Origin: Misgurnus anguillicaudatus
Lineage: Eukaryota > Chordata > Actinopteri > Cypriniformes > Cobitidae
NCBI RefSeq assembly: GCF_027580225.2
Contig: NC_073343.2
Span: 1,240,001 to 1,304,000, forward strand
Direction: 5' to 3'
DNA: 64,000 bases
The notes beneath the pieces were generated by a model. That model was not told the origin of the DNA. It saw only the letters and a list, made by a program, of their open reading frames with translations, and did no database searches. The position numbers and the translations under genes were made by a program. Shown here in pieces: positions 47,510-58,580 of the stretch (position 1 is the first letter of the stretch; every line of letters begins with the position of its first letter).

Positions 47510-48408
47510 TATTAGGCACACACGATCTACACCGGGTGGCTTTCCTCTATAAGAGTATCAAAATTATAGAGGGTCAGGTTTTGTGTTTATAGGCCTATTT
47601 GAATGCAAAATAATTGGACATGTAAGTGACCTTCGTTATGAAAAACTTTTAAAACGATTGAAATTAGAAATCCAGACTTTATAAACTTAAGTAATTCTGC
47701 AGGCCATTGTCTTGAAGGTGGTGGCAGACGGTATTTGTTTTTAATTAAACAGATGTGCAATTTTGCACTTTTATTGGGAATATAAAAGCACAGCAAGTAT
47801 AATTTTGCCCTTTAAGGAACATGTGTTTTGGTTTAATGATTGTAGTCTTTAACTGTGAGCTACCACCACACACAATGTTTGCTTTCCATAGCTCCTTCAT
47901 CACCAAACCGAGGAAGCCGGATTTATCATCCTCTGTGCCTGTTCCTATCGCCACACAGTAACCTTTAACATCAAAGACCCTGTGCCACAATACAGCGCCC
48001 CGGCCTAAGGCACAACAGGGCTTTTTTATTAGCGAGAAGCTTGTCGAATTACTCTGACAGACCTGCACAAAAGACTGACTGTGGGTTCGATCTGAAACGG
48101 ATGCAAGACTGTCAGGACATCACAAATGCATTTCGCATGTCGTTTATTTGTCCAATAAAACCAGATGCATTAGCTCTGCATGTCACACGCTTTGTTTGTG
48201 AACATCTCTTACATACAGCCGATGTAACCTCATATAAACCTCAATCTGTTGAATTCATGTCTAAACATGCTTGATGGATAGGAGGTGGTAAATTTGACAT
48301 GTTGGGGGTCTGGGTGGTGCCTGGGGTCAAGTCAGGGCAGTAATACAGGTGGTGGGATGGAAAGCAGCTTTGGTGGACATTATTGAAATAGTTTTCACAT
48401 ATATTGGT

Positions 48409-48439
<31 letters not shown>

Positions 48440-49325
48440 ATCTATCTATCTCTCTCTCTCGTTAAATACAGTCAATTGACTCATCTACTGTATGTTGGTA
48501 TATTCAGTTCCTTGATTCTGAAAGAGGTTTACTATTGTCTTAAAAACCACAGATGTTTTTACATTCCTCTATGGAAAACAGCAGGCTGCTTGGCTATTTT
48601 CTCCACACCTCCCCTCTTTTGGACGTGTAAGAAATAGTTTTTCACAGCTGTAGGGCGTCAAAGGAGGGGATAAGATAGATCGTTTTGAGATAAACCAGTG
48701 AGAAACATTCTTTAAACATTCGTTAGAGATTTGTGTTATAACAGGGACCGTTTCTATTTTTAAAAATAGCACACAGTTGGCTGACCTTTTTTTTTCAAAA
48801 GCTCTGTTTTTCATTTGTCTATACAGATACAGTCTGTTAGGAAGGTACTTAATAATAATAATAATAATAGTAAAATAATAATATATATTTTACAGTTGAA
48901 ATAACATTTAAATATTTGTATATATGAATAAATATAATTTGTATAAGTAGCTTATTTTATATAATTTTTTTTTGCTTTGTGCAGATTATTAATGTTATGA
49001 AAACACACACTGTTTATCTGTTCCCTTTATTTATTAAAGATAAAATAAAAACATGTCAATAAAGGCTTGATAAACACTTTTCATTTCTAAAAAATACAGT
49101 GTATACAGTGTGCAAAGTTTTCTTGTGTTTTTTTTTTACTTTTTTTTATTATTCTGCAATCCGCACCTGTTGAAGAAGTTTGGATGGAATGTGTACTTTC
49201 TTCTTTTTATAACATTAATAAGAATCATGTTTCTTTTGCATCTCAGTAATGATGAGATTGCACATTGCTCATAATCTTAATGGACATATTTTCATTAAGC
49301 ATGTCTAAACTTTTCGGGGGTGAAA
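47510..49325. other. Upstream flank of emilin1
   Basis: Contains (TC)n and (AAT)n (about 48849-48870) microsatellites and no exon-like structure. 47880-48270 is mixed composition and non-repetitive. Confidence 0.45.
48412..48463. repeat. (TC)n microsatellite with CTAT units
   Basis: TCTCTC runs flank a short CTATCTATC segment. Confidence 0.9.
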
Positions 49326-49881
49326 TGACGTCGACCTGCTTTCGACATGCGATATTCTCTTAGATATTTTCTTTGCTATGTTATAATCACCCTCAATAGG
49401 AGTCCCATACATGGTCGTGCTGTTTTTTAAAGCATGTATGTTGGTGTGACTGTGGATGGAGGGAGGGTTTTAAGAGATTAAGGAGGGGAGGAAGTGTGTT
49501 GGGGACGCTGCTGTGCGTCAGTGCGCACTGGCTCCCCTCATTTCAAACTCGCTGCATCTATCCTTTCCAAGGAAACTCCTCCAGATTTCAAGAAGCCTTT
49601 GGATTGCTTCGTTTGGATGTACGGACAAATATTACAAGCCAAGAAGAAGGACAGAGGGCGTTCAGGTTGTTTTATTCGCGCGAAAGGAAGCAAAGCGCCG
49701 TTACGCGTCGATTTATCCCATAGTTTTGGAAGCGGCGCTCAGGACGCGCGTAATGGATCGATAGTACAAACTTCTGGGAGTGTTACCAAGCTCTGTGAAA
49801 CCCATATTTTTGTGGATTAAAGAGAAAATCGTTAATCGGTTATACAGAGCTACACAGAGTTCCAGATCTTCGTGCGCTGTG
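49326..49881 (+). promoter_or_regulatory. Putative emilin1 promoter and 5' leader
   Basis: This region lies directly upstream of the emilin1 start codon and is less repetitive and more GC/CpG-containing than its surroundings. A CRE-like TGACGTCG lies at 49326-49333. A purine-rich stretch (GGAGGGAGGG, then AGGAGGGGAGGAAG) lies around 49455-49495, with a weak TATA-like TTTTAAGA near 49468. From about 49500 to 49881 the sequence has CpGs and no recognised repeat, as expected of a 5' UTR. The transcription start cannot be located by eye. Promoter identity is inferred from position and composition only. Confidence 0.4.
49617..49820 (+). other. Candidate upstream ORF in the emilin1 leader (67 codons)
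   Basis: An ATG at 49617 opens a 67-codon frame ending in TAA at 49818-49820, 61 nt before the emilin1 ATG. A second, three-codon upstream ORF (ATG GAT CGA TAG) sits at 49753-49764 in another frame. The predicted peptide is basic and resembles nothing I know. If transcription starts upstream of 49617, these ORFs could dampen emilin1 translation. If it starts downstream they are irrelevant. Confidence 0.3.
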
Positions 49882-50027
49882 ATGGATGGAGCGGCTGCTT
49901 TGATATTGATGGTGCTGCTGGTTTTCTCTGGAGATGTTTGGAGCGCCTCGTATTCTCAGCGGTATAACCTGTACGCGGGCACGCAGACGCAGCCTTTAAA
50001 CGGGGCGAGGGCTGCGAGCAGACACAG
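49882..50027 (+). CDS. emilin1: EMILIN-1-like, first coding exon (signal peptide and pre-EMI linker)
   Basis: The exon encodes 48 complete codons plus two bases of codon 49. Residues 1-22 form a signal peptide: a hydrophobic core (LILMVLLVF, residues 7-15) and a likely cleavage after W-S-A, before SYSQRYNLYAG. The tail ASRHR is what I recall just before the NWCAYVV start of the EMI domain in vertebrate EMILIN-1, and ASY..R..LY.G also fits that family. EMILINs are secreted, elastic-fibre-associated extracellular glycoproteins with an N-terminal EMI domain, coiled coils and a C-terminal gC1q domain; none of those lie in this window. The ATG at 49882 has G at -3 and G at +4, and no in-frame ATG lies upstream. 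The exon ends CACAG|GTAACT, giving a phase-2 intron with the ASRHR arginine split. Teleosts carry emilin1a and emilin1b, which this exon cannot separate. A related EMILIN/EMID paralogue is the main alternative. Confidence 0.72.
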
Positions 50028-50444
50028 GTAACTCAATCATCTGATGTACATTATCGTGCTATTATATGACGAGGATAAATAAATATACCCTCTTTTATGA
50101 ACTGGTACCATGTTGCAGACGTATCCCTTTTTTCATTTTCTTTGATAGCACCATATTAGACGCATTTTGGAGAAATACCAGTAAGTACCATGGTTCAATT
50201 AAGTACCATTGTACTGCCACAATACTTTTTGTAAGCAAGATGGATAGATAGCATAGAAAACAGAAATAGTACTTCTCTTAAGCAACGTAGATAGATTTCC
50301 CACTTTTTGGACTTATATCATGGTGCAGATCTTCATTTACCTTTTTTAGTTTTTAGTATTAAGTATTTTGGAGTACCTTGAAGTATTTTGGAGTAAATTC
50401 TAAGATGTGTGATACCTGTAGATACATTTTATAGATAGATAGAC

Positions 50445-50610
50445 CTAGTTGTCACTGGGGCGGTACCTTCTTTAAAAAGTACACTTTTGTACCTAAAATG
50501 TGCATATTGGTACCTCAGTGGTACATATCTGTATTAAAAATAGTCCACATTAGGATCTTTTTATAAGGTACCATCCCGGTGACAACTTTTGTACCTTTCT
50601 GAAAGTGTTG
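50445..50610. mobile_element. TTGTCACTGG foldback MITE in emilin1 intron 1
   Basis: The left arm AGTTGTCACTGGGGCGGTAC pairs with the right arm GGTACCATCCCGGTGACAAC. AAGTACACTTTTGTACC and GGTACCTCAGTGGTAC fill the middle. Sister of 45643-45778. Confidence 0.75.
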
Positions 50611-50878
50611 CATGGAAACGGCAAACCCAATGCAGGTTCCTATAGTGCACTTATTTAAAGAAACCGCCTGGAGAAACTTTAAAATGCGTGGCACATACAT
50701 GAAAGGCTTGGAAAGAAAAAGCTCACTTTTTTCCTACAGTAAACCAACATGAGGTACAAAGCTAATTATCACTTAGTGACCGCAAGGGTTCTGCTGAATG
50801 TGTTTTTTTAGGGACCCCTGCAATGTCCAAAGTCTTTGAGAAGATGGTTGTGCCAGTCAGTCACCATTCTGGGAATAA

Positions 50879-50913
<35 letters not shown>

Positions 50914-52679
50914 CATCGACCCTGCTTTGTTTTCGGACGTCACTACTTTTGATCCATCTTAGCAGCACACACCCATTGGTTGTTTTGACTGTGATTGTCG
51001 GGGTGTGAGAGGGAGAGGTTGTCCCTGCTCTGACGTGCGGATCGGGGTTTCCCACTTCATCAGAACTGACGCAATACTTTCTCAAGGGTGGATGGACGCA
51101 CGCAAGCCAGATGCTGGTGGTCAGAACTATTGGACTCACAGCGTTCTCAACAATAAGTAAAGACGAATCATAGTGATGGTTTGCATATGTTTTAAATTAG
51201 AAAATGGAGACAGTGATCTATAGAATAAGGTGCAAAGTTATTTGGTATAGGAGTCGGGGCTTTGTATTGTATGATTTGGATTCAAAGGTATAAATACACA
51301 AATGCTTGTCGTATGCTGTTGTGTAATCTTGATATTTTGAACATATAGTGTGACAACTTACCCCAGGTACTATATTGTATCCCAACATGCCCACCTGTTG
51401 TCAAAATTAGGCTGTGTTCAGTGGTGCAGATGTATACCCTTAAACGTTTCGTAGCCAACAATTTAGGGTATAAATCATCCCAAAAATAATATTTGTACGA
51501 GTGCAGGGTGTGACAACAAGTCCCAGTCATCAATGTAACGTAGTAAAAAGAGGGTGAACAGTGAGTGATGGTCATAATGTGAAAGCATGAGTGCCAGCAG
51601 TATGAAGTATGCAGTGAAGTATGTACTGCCTGCTTGAGAAATCTGAGTCTAGTTACTGGGGATTTGCAGTCTGTTTGAACTTTTAGTTACAACAGATGTA
51701 AAAAGTATTCAGCATTTTCTATGTTTGCTTTCGAGAAAGTGTAGGAAGACGTTTTTTTTATGCGGAGAACTCATCTTCTCTCCTGTGGCTGACTGTGTTG
51801 TTTTTCTTCTCTTTTAAATGAATGGCCTGATAGATTTTGACTCATGTTGTTTACATTAAATGTGCATTTCCAAGGAAAACAGCAACCCATAATCAAATTT
51901 ATCGAGGAATGTGTGTCTCAGATTTTGCAGACATTTTACGCTGAAAGATTTTGAAAGATGAACTTCGCAAGAACCGACTAGTATGCAGCTGCCAAAAATG
52001 CGAGCACCTAAATCACCTCTTTCCTCTAAATTGTAAGTGTTTGGCAAGGAACGCTGCCAGGTTTTTGTGTGTTGGAATACACCACCTAATAAAGTGTAAA
52101 CAGTTTGCGGTTGTGTTTATTTGCGAATCCCAGCATTTCAAAAAGATGAAGCATCATCAGATATTTTGCAAAATATGTGTCTTGTTTTCAGTGACAGCAG
52201 TTTGAGATAGGAAATACTGGATTATATTCCCCGCCAAGAAAACGCTTCCCTTCCAATGACGAGTTTTTATGGCAATCCGTATTTTCGGTATTGTCCCCCA
52301 GGAGGTGGCTCTTACCCCATTTATAAAACCCGGAAGTATTCCCTTAGGGCAAACAGTTCAAACTCTGTGTATGTTTTGATCATCGCTCCAAATCTGATCT
52401 CTTTCAAAAGAATTATCTCAGCTTTTTGCTCAAAATTTGGTATTTTTGAAGAAACCTAATCATATTTGAGAGGTGAGAAAAAGAGAGCTAATGAAGGTAG
52501 GATTAAATTTTTTTTTTTTTTTTTTGAAAGCAGAGGGTCTATTTTTAAATTGATATATTGTTTGTTTATATATTTAAAGAATAATCGGTCAAACTTTATT
52601 TTACAGTGTCTGTGTTACAGTGTAATCATATAATTTAATACTAAGTAGTATAAAGTAACAACATGTACTTACTGTAGGG
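50611..52679. other. emilin1 intron 1, mostly unique
   Basis: Apart from (CA)n and a T-run near 52507-52524, no repeat ends stand out. 50930-51150 is a mixed-composition patch that could hold regulatory sequence. Confidence 0.45.
50881..50909. repeat. (CA)n microsatellite
   Basis: About fourteen CA units, 0.85 kb into the intron. Confidence 0.9.
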
Positions 52680-53440
52680 CAGTGGCGGCTGGTGACTGCT
52701 CTTCCAAGGGGATGCAAATGTGTGTTCGGAGTGTCATGTGTGTTGCTCGTGTTTTCAAAATATGCTTGTTGCATTATGTGAACCATGTGCATCACGTGTT
52801 TTGTCAAGTGCCTGTTGCACATGCGTCAAAACCATTTATGATAAAAGAGACGCTCACATTCACAAAATACACGCAAGACACTCCCTTAAAGGTGCAGTGT
52901 GTAATTTTTAGAAGGATCTCTTGACAGAAATGCAAAATAATATACAAAACTATATTATCAGGGGTGTACAAAGACATTTCATAATGAACCATTATGTTTT
53001 TATTACCTTAGAATGAGACGTTTTTATCTACATACACAGAGGGTCCCTTTACATGGAAGTCGCCATTTTGTGCCACCATGTTTTTTTACAGAAGCTCTTA
53101 ACGGACAAACGTTTTTACTAAGTTATCTTTAATGGTGATATGTTTGTCCTGTGGCGGCTTCCGTAGCTTCTCTATGCATTTCAAAAGCGAAGGGTGAGCT
53201 GTAAACTGAGTTGTTGGTTGCAATTTGCAACTTCACCACTGGATGCCACTAAAATTTACACACTGCACCTTTAACCGAAAACTCTGATTACGCATGAGAT
53301 CATGCGAGTATCTGGCAAACTCAAGCTTCTCTTTTATCATAAAACCTTTAGACGCGTCTGCAGCAGGCACTTATTTTGACAAGACACATGATGCACACAG
53401 GTTCACTTGAAACGCCGAACACATATTTTTTTGCAAATCA
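52680..53440. mobile_element. hAT-like foldback (CAGTGGCGG family), 3'-truncated, host of a TTAA MITE
   Basis: It begins CAGTGGCGGCTGGTGAC and follows the family to GAACACATATTTTTTTGC, then breaks off without the right terminus. The TTAA MITE at 52890-53270 is inserted at CACTCCC|TTAA, a site that is empty in the copies at 29065 and 45839. Confidence 0.82.
52890..53270. mobile_element. TTAA-flanked MITE (AGGTGCAG family), copy 3
   Basis: Ends AGGTGCAGTGTGTAA and ACACACTGCACCT, with TTAA at 52886-52889 and 53271-53274. The host copies at 29065 and 45839 read CTCCCTTAACAGTAAAC with a single TTAA, a direct empty-site comparison. Confidence 0.93.
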
Positions 53441-54029
53441 TAAAAAATGCTGGAGCTGGCTGGCAATTAAAAAAAAAACGCTGGCGGGGAAAGAGTTAAA
53501 TACTCTTCAAATGTTCCAGTGTGAATCTTTCACACAACTATGGAACAGCTATTTCTTCATGTGATCCAACATGGTTACCTTTTAAAGATGGCTTTTTACT
53601 TCTGTGTCAATTGTACGGTAATGATGCGAACCCTATGCAGTAGCCTATGGCGTAGCCTGATGTGCACCTTTCCCAAATTCTAACAACGTGTGAATGCTAT
53701 GCGGACCGCAATCACTGTGGTTTGTCTGCTAGAAACCCTCCCTCAGGTCAAAAAGTTCTGCGTTGCATTTCCTCATACGCATTTCTGCAATGACATACCA
53801 AATTAAGGAGCTATATTTACCAACTTAGGTTGCAACAAAAGTCTGTTTACCTCCATCACTGCTGATGCTTATCCAAAAATAAACACATTCCACTTCTTCT
53901 TCAGTTAGTTTTTTGTCTCTGTACTGTAACTTCCCTGTGGACGCTGCCTACTAGCAATCTGCACGTGTAATGCACATTGACGCAAACAATGAAGCAGAAG
54001 TAAAAATTAAAACCACTGCATAGTCTATT
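53441..54029. other. Intron 1, no feature seen
   Basis: No recognised repeat or exon. Confidence 0.45.
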
Positions 54030-54037
54030 AATTCATC

Positions 54038-54501
54038 CAGTGGTGACCGGTGACTTGTTTTTATCGAGGGCGCATGATGCGAAGTTCGTCACAACATGTA
54101 TGTAGCCCGTCATGTGTGTTGTTCGTCATTTCAAAATATGTGTTCTGCGCGTCGAGTAAACCTGTGTGCATCACGTGTCTTGTCAAAATAAGTGCCTGCT
54201 GCAGACGCATCTAAAGAGTTTATGATAAAAAAAGACACTTGCGTTTGCCAGATACTTGCATAATCTCATGTTTAATCAGAATTTCCTGTTAAGGGAGTGT
54301 CTTGCGTGTATTTTGTGAATGTGAGCATCTCTTTTATCATAAACGGTTTTGATGCGTGTGCAGCAGGCATTATTTTGACAAAACACGTGATGCACATGGT
54401 TAACATGACGCAACAAACACATACTTTGAAAACACACATGACACTCCAGACACATATTTTGAATTTGCGCCCCTCGGAGGAGCAGTCTCCAGCCACCACT
54501 G
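54038..54501. mobile_element. hAT-like foldback (CAGTGGCGG family), reverse orientation
   Basis: It runs from CAGTGGTGACCGGTGAC to CCAGCCACCACTG, with AATTCATC duplicated perfectly (54030-54037 and 54502-54509). The orientation is opposite to 29065 and 45839. Confidence 0.92.
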
Positions 54502-54540
54502 AATTCATCATAGATTTAGTCATCCTTGTACGTCATTTGT

Positions 54541-54720
54541 GGACATTTACACATTTGGCAGACGGTCCGTTTTCCCCAAACCGACTTACAGTGCATTACA
54601 AACTATACATTTATTTTTATCAGTATGTGTGTTCCCCAGGTTTGAACCCGTGACTTTTTGCACTGTTAACACAATGCTCTACATTTAGAGTATTTTTTAT
54701 CATCTGAGCTCTTGGACTAA
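54541..54720 (-). mobile_element. V-SINE-type SINE, minus strand
   Basis: On the minus strand, AGCTCAGATG (A-box region), GAGCATTGTGTTAACAGTGC and GGGTTCAAACC (B box, 54639-54649) are followed by GTAAGTCGGTTTGG and GTCTGCCAAATGTG. The tail resembles that of the SINE at 45801. A short extra segment lies between the A-box region and AGAGCATTG. Confidence 0.72.
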
Positions 54721-56775
54721 TGTGCATAGGCATCAACACACTTACTGAAATAGTTTATGAGTAACATGATGAGTAAAATGTAGCTATACGCATGGTGCAT
54801 TTAAGCTACTTTGCGTACGTGTGGCTGCAACCACGAAACCACAAAATATGTCCTAATGAAAAACATCGTACACAGTTTCTACAGAGTGAGACACATTTAA
54901 ATCATTTAAAGCACAAGCATGTAACGCTGTCATCTGACTTAGGATGCTGTCACACTACACTTTTCATTCCACTGACTCACTTTCATATTGTATGCATGCC
55001 AAAGCGTCAGTCCGGAAATGCAAGCTTGTGCGAAAAGTTTTGCATTTCGCTGCGTTCCAAAGTTCAAGTTTGGTGAACACTGACCTGCAAATTCGTATCA
55101 CATGTAAGTGTGCGTCTAGTAGATGATCGATATTTCAAAGTGTGACCTTTAACTAAAAATAACAGTATTTTTTACAATAATAATTGAAGCAACTATAGCT
55201 TTAAAACACGTCACAATCCACAATGTGTGAATTAAACAAACAACAACACTTTAGCACGTAATATGTAAAGGCAGTAATTTCACGATAACAACCTGCTACC
55301 TGTACATTATTCTGCTTATTACATGACTATTAACCTTATAAGGAAGGTAAGGAACATTAAATATTGATTTGAAATATTTTATTTGCTCATTTTTAACGAA
55401 TGCAGACCCGTTTACTTTCAATTTTAAGATAAGATAACATGTTCAAATGTCACGAACAAACTATTTGGTTTAAACATTTGTAATGTCATACATGTTATGA
55501 CATGTAGACATATTTATCTTTCATTTTTGTTTAATATTAAACTGTACCTGTCAAAATGATTTACAGCATCTGGGTTACCGTGTGTTATTAGTTTTGAGCG
55601 GTTGTTATCTTGGAATAACATACCTTGACCAATCAAAATCTAGCATTCCAACGAGCCATGTAATAAATCTGGTTGGTGCCCACATACACAAGGGTCTGAA
55701 CAAAAATTTTGCATGCTAAAAGTCTAGTGTGACCGCGGATTTAGACGCCATCGCAATCCCAGGTGGCTTTGATATGCTGATTTCTTTTAGATTGCCGATT
55801 TATAATCACTAAATCATTTAGTTACAATAAAGTATTCAGCATTTTCTGTGTTTACTTTAGAGAAAGTGTCCTAGGTGAGAGAAAAGTTTAATTCTTCTCA
55901 AATCCCACAAAATCCAGCTTTATTTAAACAGACATGAACTTTGTGCTACATCTAAGAGGGAATGGATGAGATTAATCTGCTTTGAAACTAATCTCAAGTT
56001 TAAAAAGCTTACATGTTTGAAGCCTTTAAATTACTTTTTTTCAATTTTTTTCATAGACAGTAAAGGTGCAAAAAGGTGAAAAGCTTGTTGCAGATATTCT
56101 AGAGACATTGGTGTCCTATTGAACCCAATGAACTGAGCAAGTGTTAAGTGGGCTATGTAAGGTATAGTGCCTAAAAATAAATTGGTTAAAGAGGGAGGAC
56201 TTAATAGTTAATAAGGGGAACATTATTGATTAAAAACTTTTTATGACGTGCACACCATATTTATTTGTGCTTTTATTTTATAAAGTGTTATAGACGTGGC
56301 TTCAGTTGTTCTTTTTTGGTACTGCAATATACAAATATATCTGCATATGTAACCATAAAAGAGAACTCCTTTTTTGCCAAACCAGAAGTCAAAAGTCCAA
56401 CGCTGAAGTTCACTGCACTTCAGGAAACTATGGTGGACAAGCAGTGATTCATGGCCGTACCACATTCACATTTGCCATCTTTCATATATTTCCTTTACAT
56501 GTTAATCCTGGCAGACAGTGTGGGTATGCGGGTCTCTGTAGTGACTGTTAATCTAAACTGTGTGAGAATAATAAAAAATGTCACACCTTTGGATTGACTC
56601 CACTGTACAATATGAGACTTATTAAGAAATGTTTATGCAAGTCTACTGAATGATAATTCGTCAATATCAGACCCAGACTCACTTACAGAACGTTAGATTT
56701 ACAGATGGAAGCTGGAAGAGCTCGCTGATGCTATCAGCTGAAAAATGAGCACTGATAACGTTACATATGAAGAGT
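54721..56775. other. Intron 1, no gene seen
   Basis: AT-rich. AGTATTCAGCATTTTCTGTG near 55832 repeats AGTATTCAGCATTTTCTATG near 51704, an old dispersed similarity. Confidence 0.4.
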
Positions 56776-57705
56776 TTGGTTCCAAAACGCGATAAATGTC
56801 ATTTTTAATAAAAAATTAAACTGTAAAAACTGTAACTTACTGTAGATTTTACATTTATGTTATTTACTGGCAACAATTTGTTCAAAGTTAAATGAACATG
56901 AATAATTTTCAGTCTTTATCTTCTACAGTAAGTTACTGGCAACCAGCTGCATAATTACAGCAATTTTTTACTGTGTAGTTACCACCAAAATCAGTATTGT
57001 ATCAGGTCAGTATTAAAAAGTAAATTCTTAATGTTAAGCAAAATCCAATATCCGCCGTGTTATTCTGTCAGCTTTTCTTAATTTTTTCCCAAAACTCAAT
57101 AAACGTCAGTCCTCCTTCTCTGCCGAATGCAATTAATCCGCTTAACAAATCACAGCGCACCATTCCACGCATTGTAAACAACAATGGAGGCGCGTTGAAT
57201 ACACACGTGATTCTAGTTGTCCTCATCTGCTATCTGCTTTCTGCTTTATACTTCATAATCAACTAACAAACAAAAACAAAATAATACTTTTGATGGCATT
57301 TATAAACATGTGGTGGTTTTCTGTGACGGGAAAGAAACGTAAGCCATCAAAATCTAATAATTTTCGGAGACGGGAAAATGCCGGCTGTTGCTTGCTCTCA
57401 CACGACAGCATCAAGCTTCTGTCGTGCTAACACATTGATCCCAGGGGATCTTATAAAAACTTTCCATTATTTTACTCAAAGTCGACGGAAATCGAGCAGG
57501 ACCAAAACATTTTACAGCTGATCGCTGTCAAAAAAGTTCAGTGACGACGTCCTAAGGATGACCGCAGCAATGATAGTGTTCTTAATATGACAAAGTGTTT
57601 TGATTAATAGTGTTCTTCATCTTGTCTCTTTCTTGGTATAGAAAACACATTTTTACCGAAATTAGTCCAAAGGGATTTATTGTGTTTTGGAACCAAACAA
57701 AAATC
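56776..57705. mobile_element. GTTTGGTTCCAAAAC TIR repeat, with nested foldback remnant
   Basis: GTTTGGTTCCAAAACGCGATA at the left, shortened here, is inverted at the right as TGTGTTTTGGAACCAAAC. A decayed ACTGTAAAA foldback (about 56818-56975; AGTTACTGGCAACCAGCTGC) lies inside. About 0.93 kb, non-coding. Confidence 0.65.
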
Positions 57706-57895
57706 TGTGTTAAAAGTTGTTTGCAGTAAGTGCACTATTTAGGGCGCAAACCTCCTGTTAATGGAATGATAAAGACGCACTTTTTCGTCACTTTACAGCC
57801 GACAAAATAGTAAAAAGTTGGTGTCAACAATTACTAGTGATTGATTACTGATTGCAGTGCACTCAGCTTTGCTGAACGTATTTTACCATATTTAA

Positions 57896-58576
57896 AGGTG
57901 CAATGTGGGACTTTTAGCATCATCTAGTGGTGAGCAGTGTTGGGGGTAACGCATTACAAGTAACACGCATTACGTAATAATATTACTTTTCTGAAGTAAC
58001 GAACACAGTAATGTTTGAGTTACTTTTTTTCAAAAGTAAAGCGAGTTACTTTTCAGTTTAATTAATTCAATTTAAAAATAAAATAATATACTGAATTAAA
58101 CTGAATATATTAACGTAGATTTACGCACTCTGTGCCTGAGTGGGAACAGTTTGAGTCAGAACGGAGATGGCAGGCTTGACATTTTTGCGATCATAAAAAA
58201 CACCTGCAAGACCTGAAAGAGATCAAGCCTTAGCCAAGTAAGAAAAAGTAACGTTAAAAGTAACGTAAGCATTACTTTCCATGATAAGTAACTAAGTAAT
58301 GCAGTTAGTTACTTTTTTGGGGAGTAACTTAATATTGTAATGCATTACTTTTAAAAGTAACTTTCCCCAACACTGGTGGTGAGACTGTGAAGTTTGTCCG
58401 TTTAGGGCTACAGTAGAAAAATGACGGCTACTTCAATGTAGGGGGACCCGGGGGGTATGTAAATAAAAACTGCTCATTCTAATGTAATAAAAACAATACA
58501 GTTCATTGTGTAAGGTGATAATATAGTTATGTTTATTATATTACATTTTTGACAAGAGATCTTACACAGTGCACCT
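57896..58576. mobile_element. TTAA-flanked MITE (AGGTGCAG family), copy 4, split by a CAGTGTTGGGG element
   Basis: Ends AGGTGCAATGTGGGAC and ACACAGTGCACCT, with TTAA at 57892-57895 and 58577-58580. The insertion at 57935-58375 interrupts it. Confidence 0.87.
57935..58375. mobile_element. CAGTGTTGGGG foldback, copy 3, with perfect 8-bp duplication
   Basis: Ends CAGTGTTGGGGGTAACGC and CTTTCCCCAACACTG, with GTGGTGAG duplicated at 57927-57934 and 58376-58383. This identifies the family as hAT-like and this copy as the youngest of the three by flank preservation. Confidence 0.92.
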
Positions 58577-58580
58577 TTAA

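Noticed and set aside
49494..49820. Longer upstream coding frame as an alternative emilin1 N-terminus
   Set aside because: It is out of frame with the signal peptide and terminates at 49820. Only the ATG at 49882 gives a signal peptide followed by the ASRHR linker.
50066..50251. Open frame just after the emilin1 donor
   Set aside because: It lies in the intron, has no EMI-like cysteines, and no acceptor of note precedes it.
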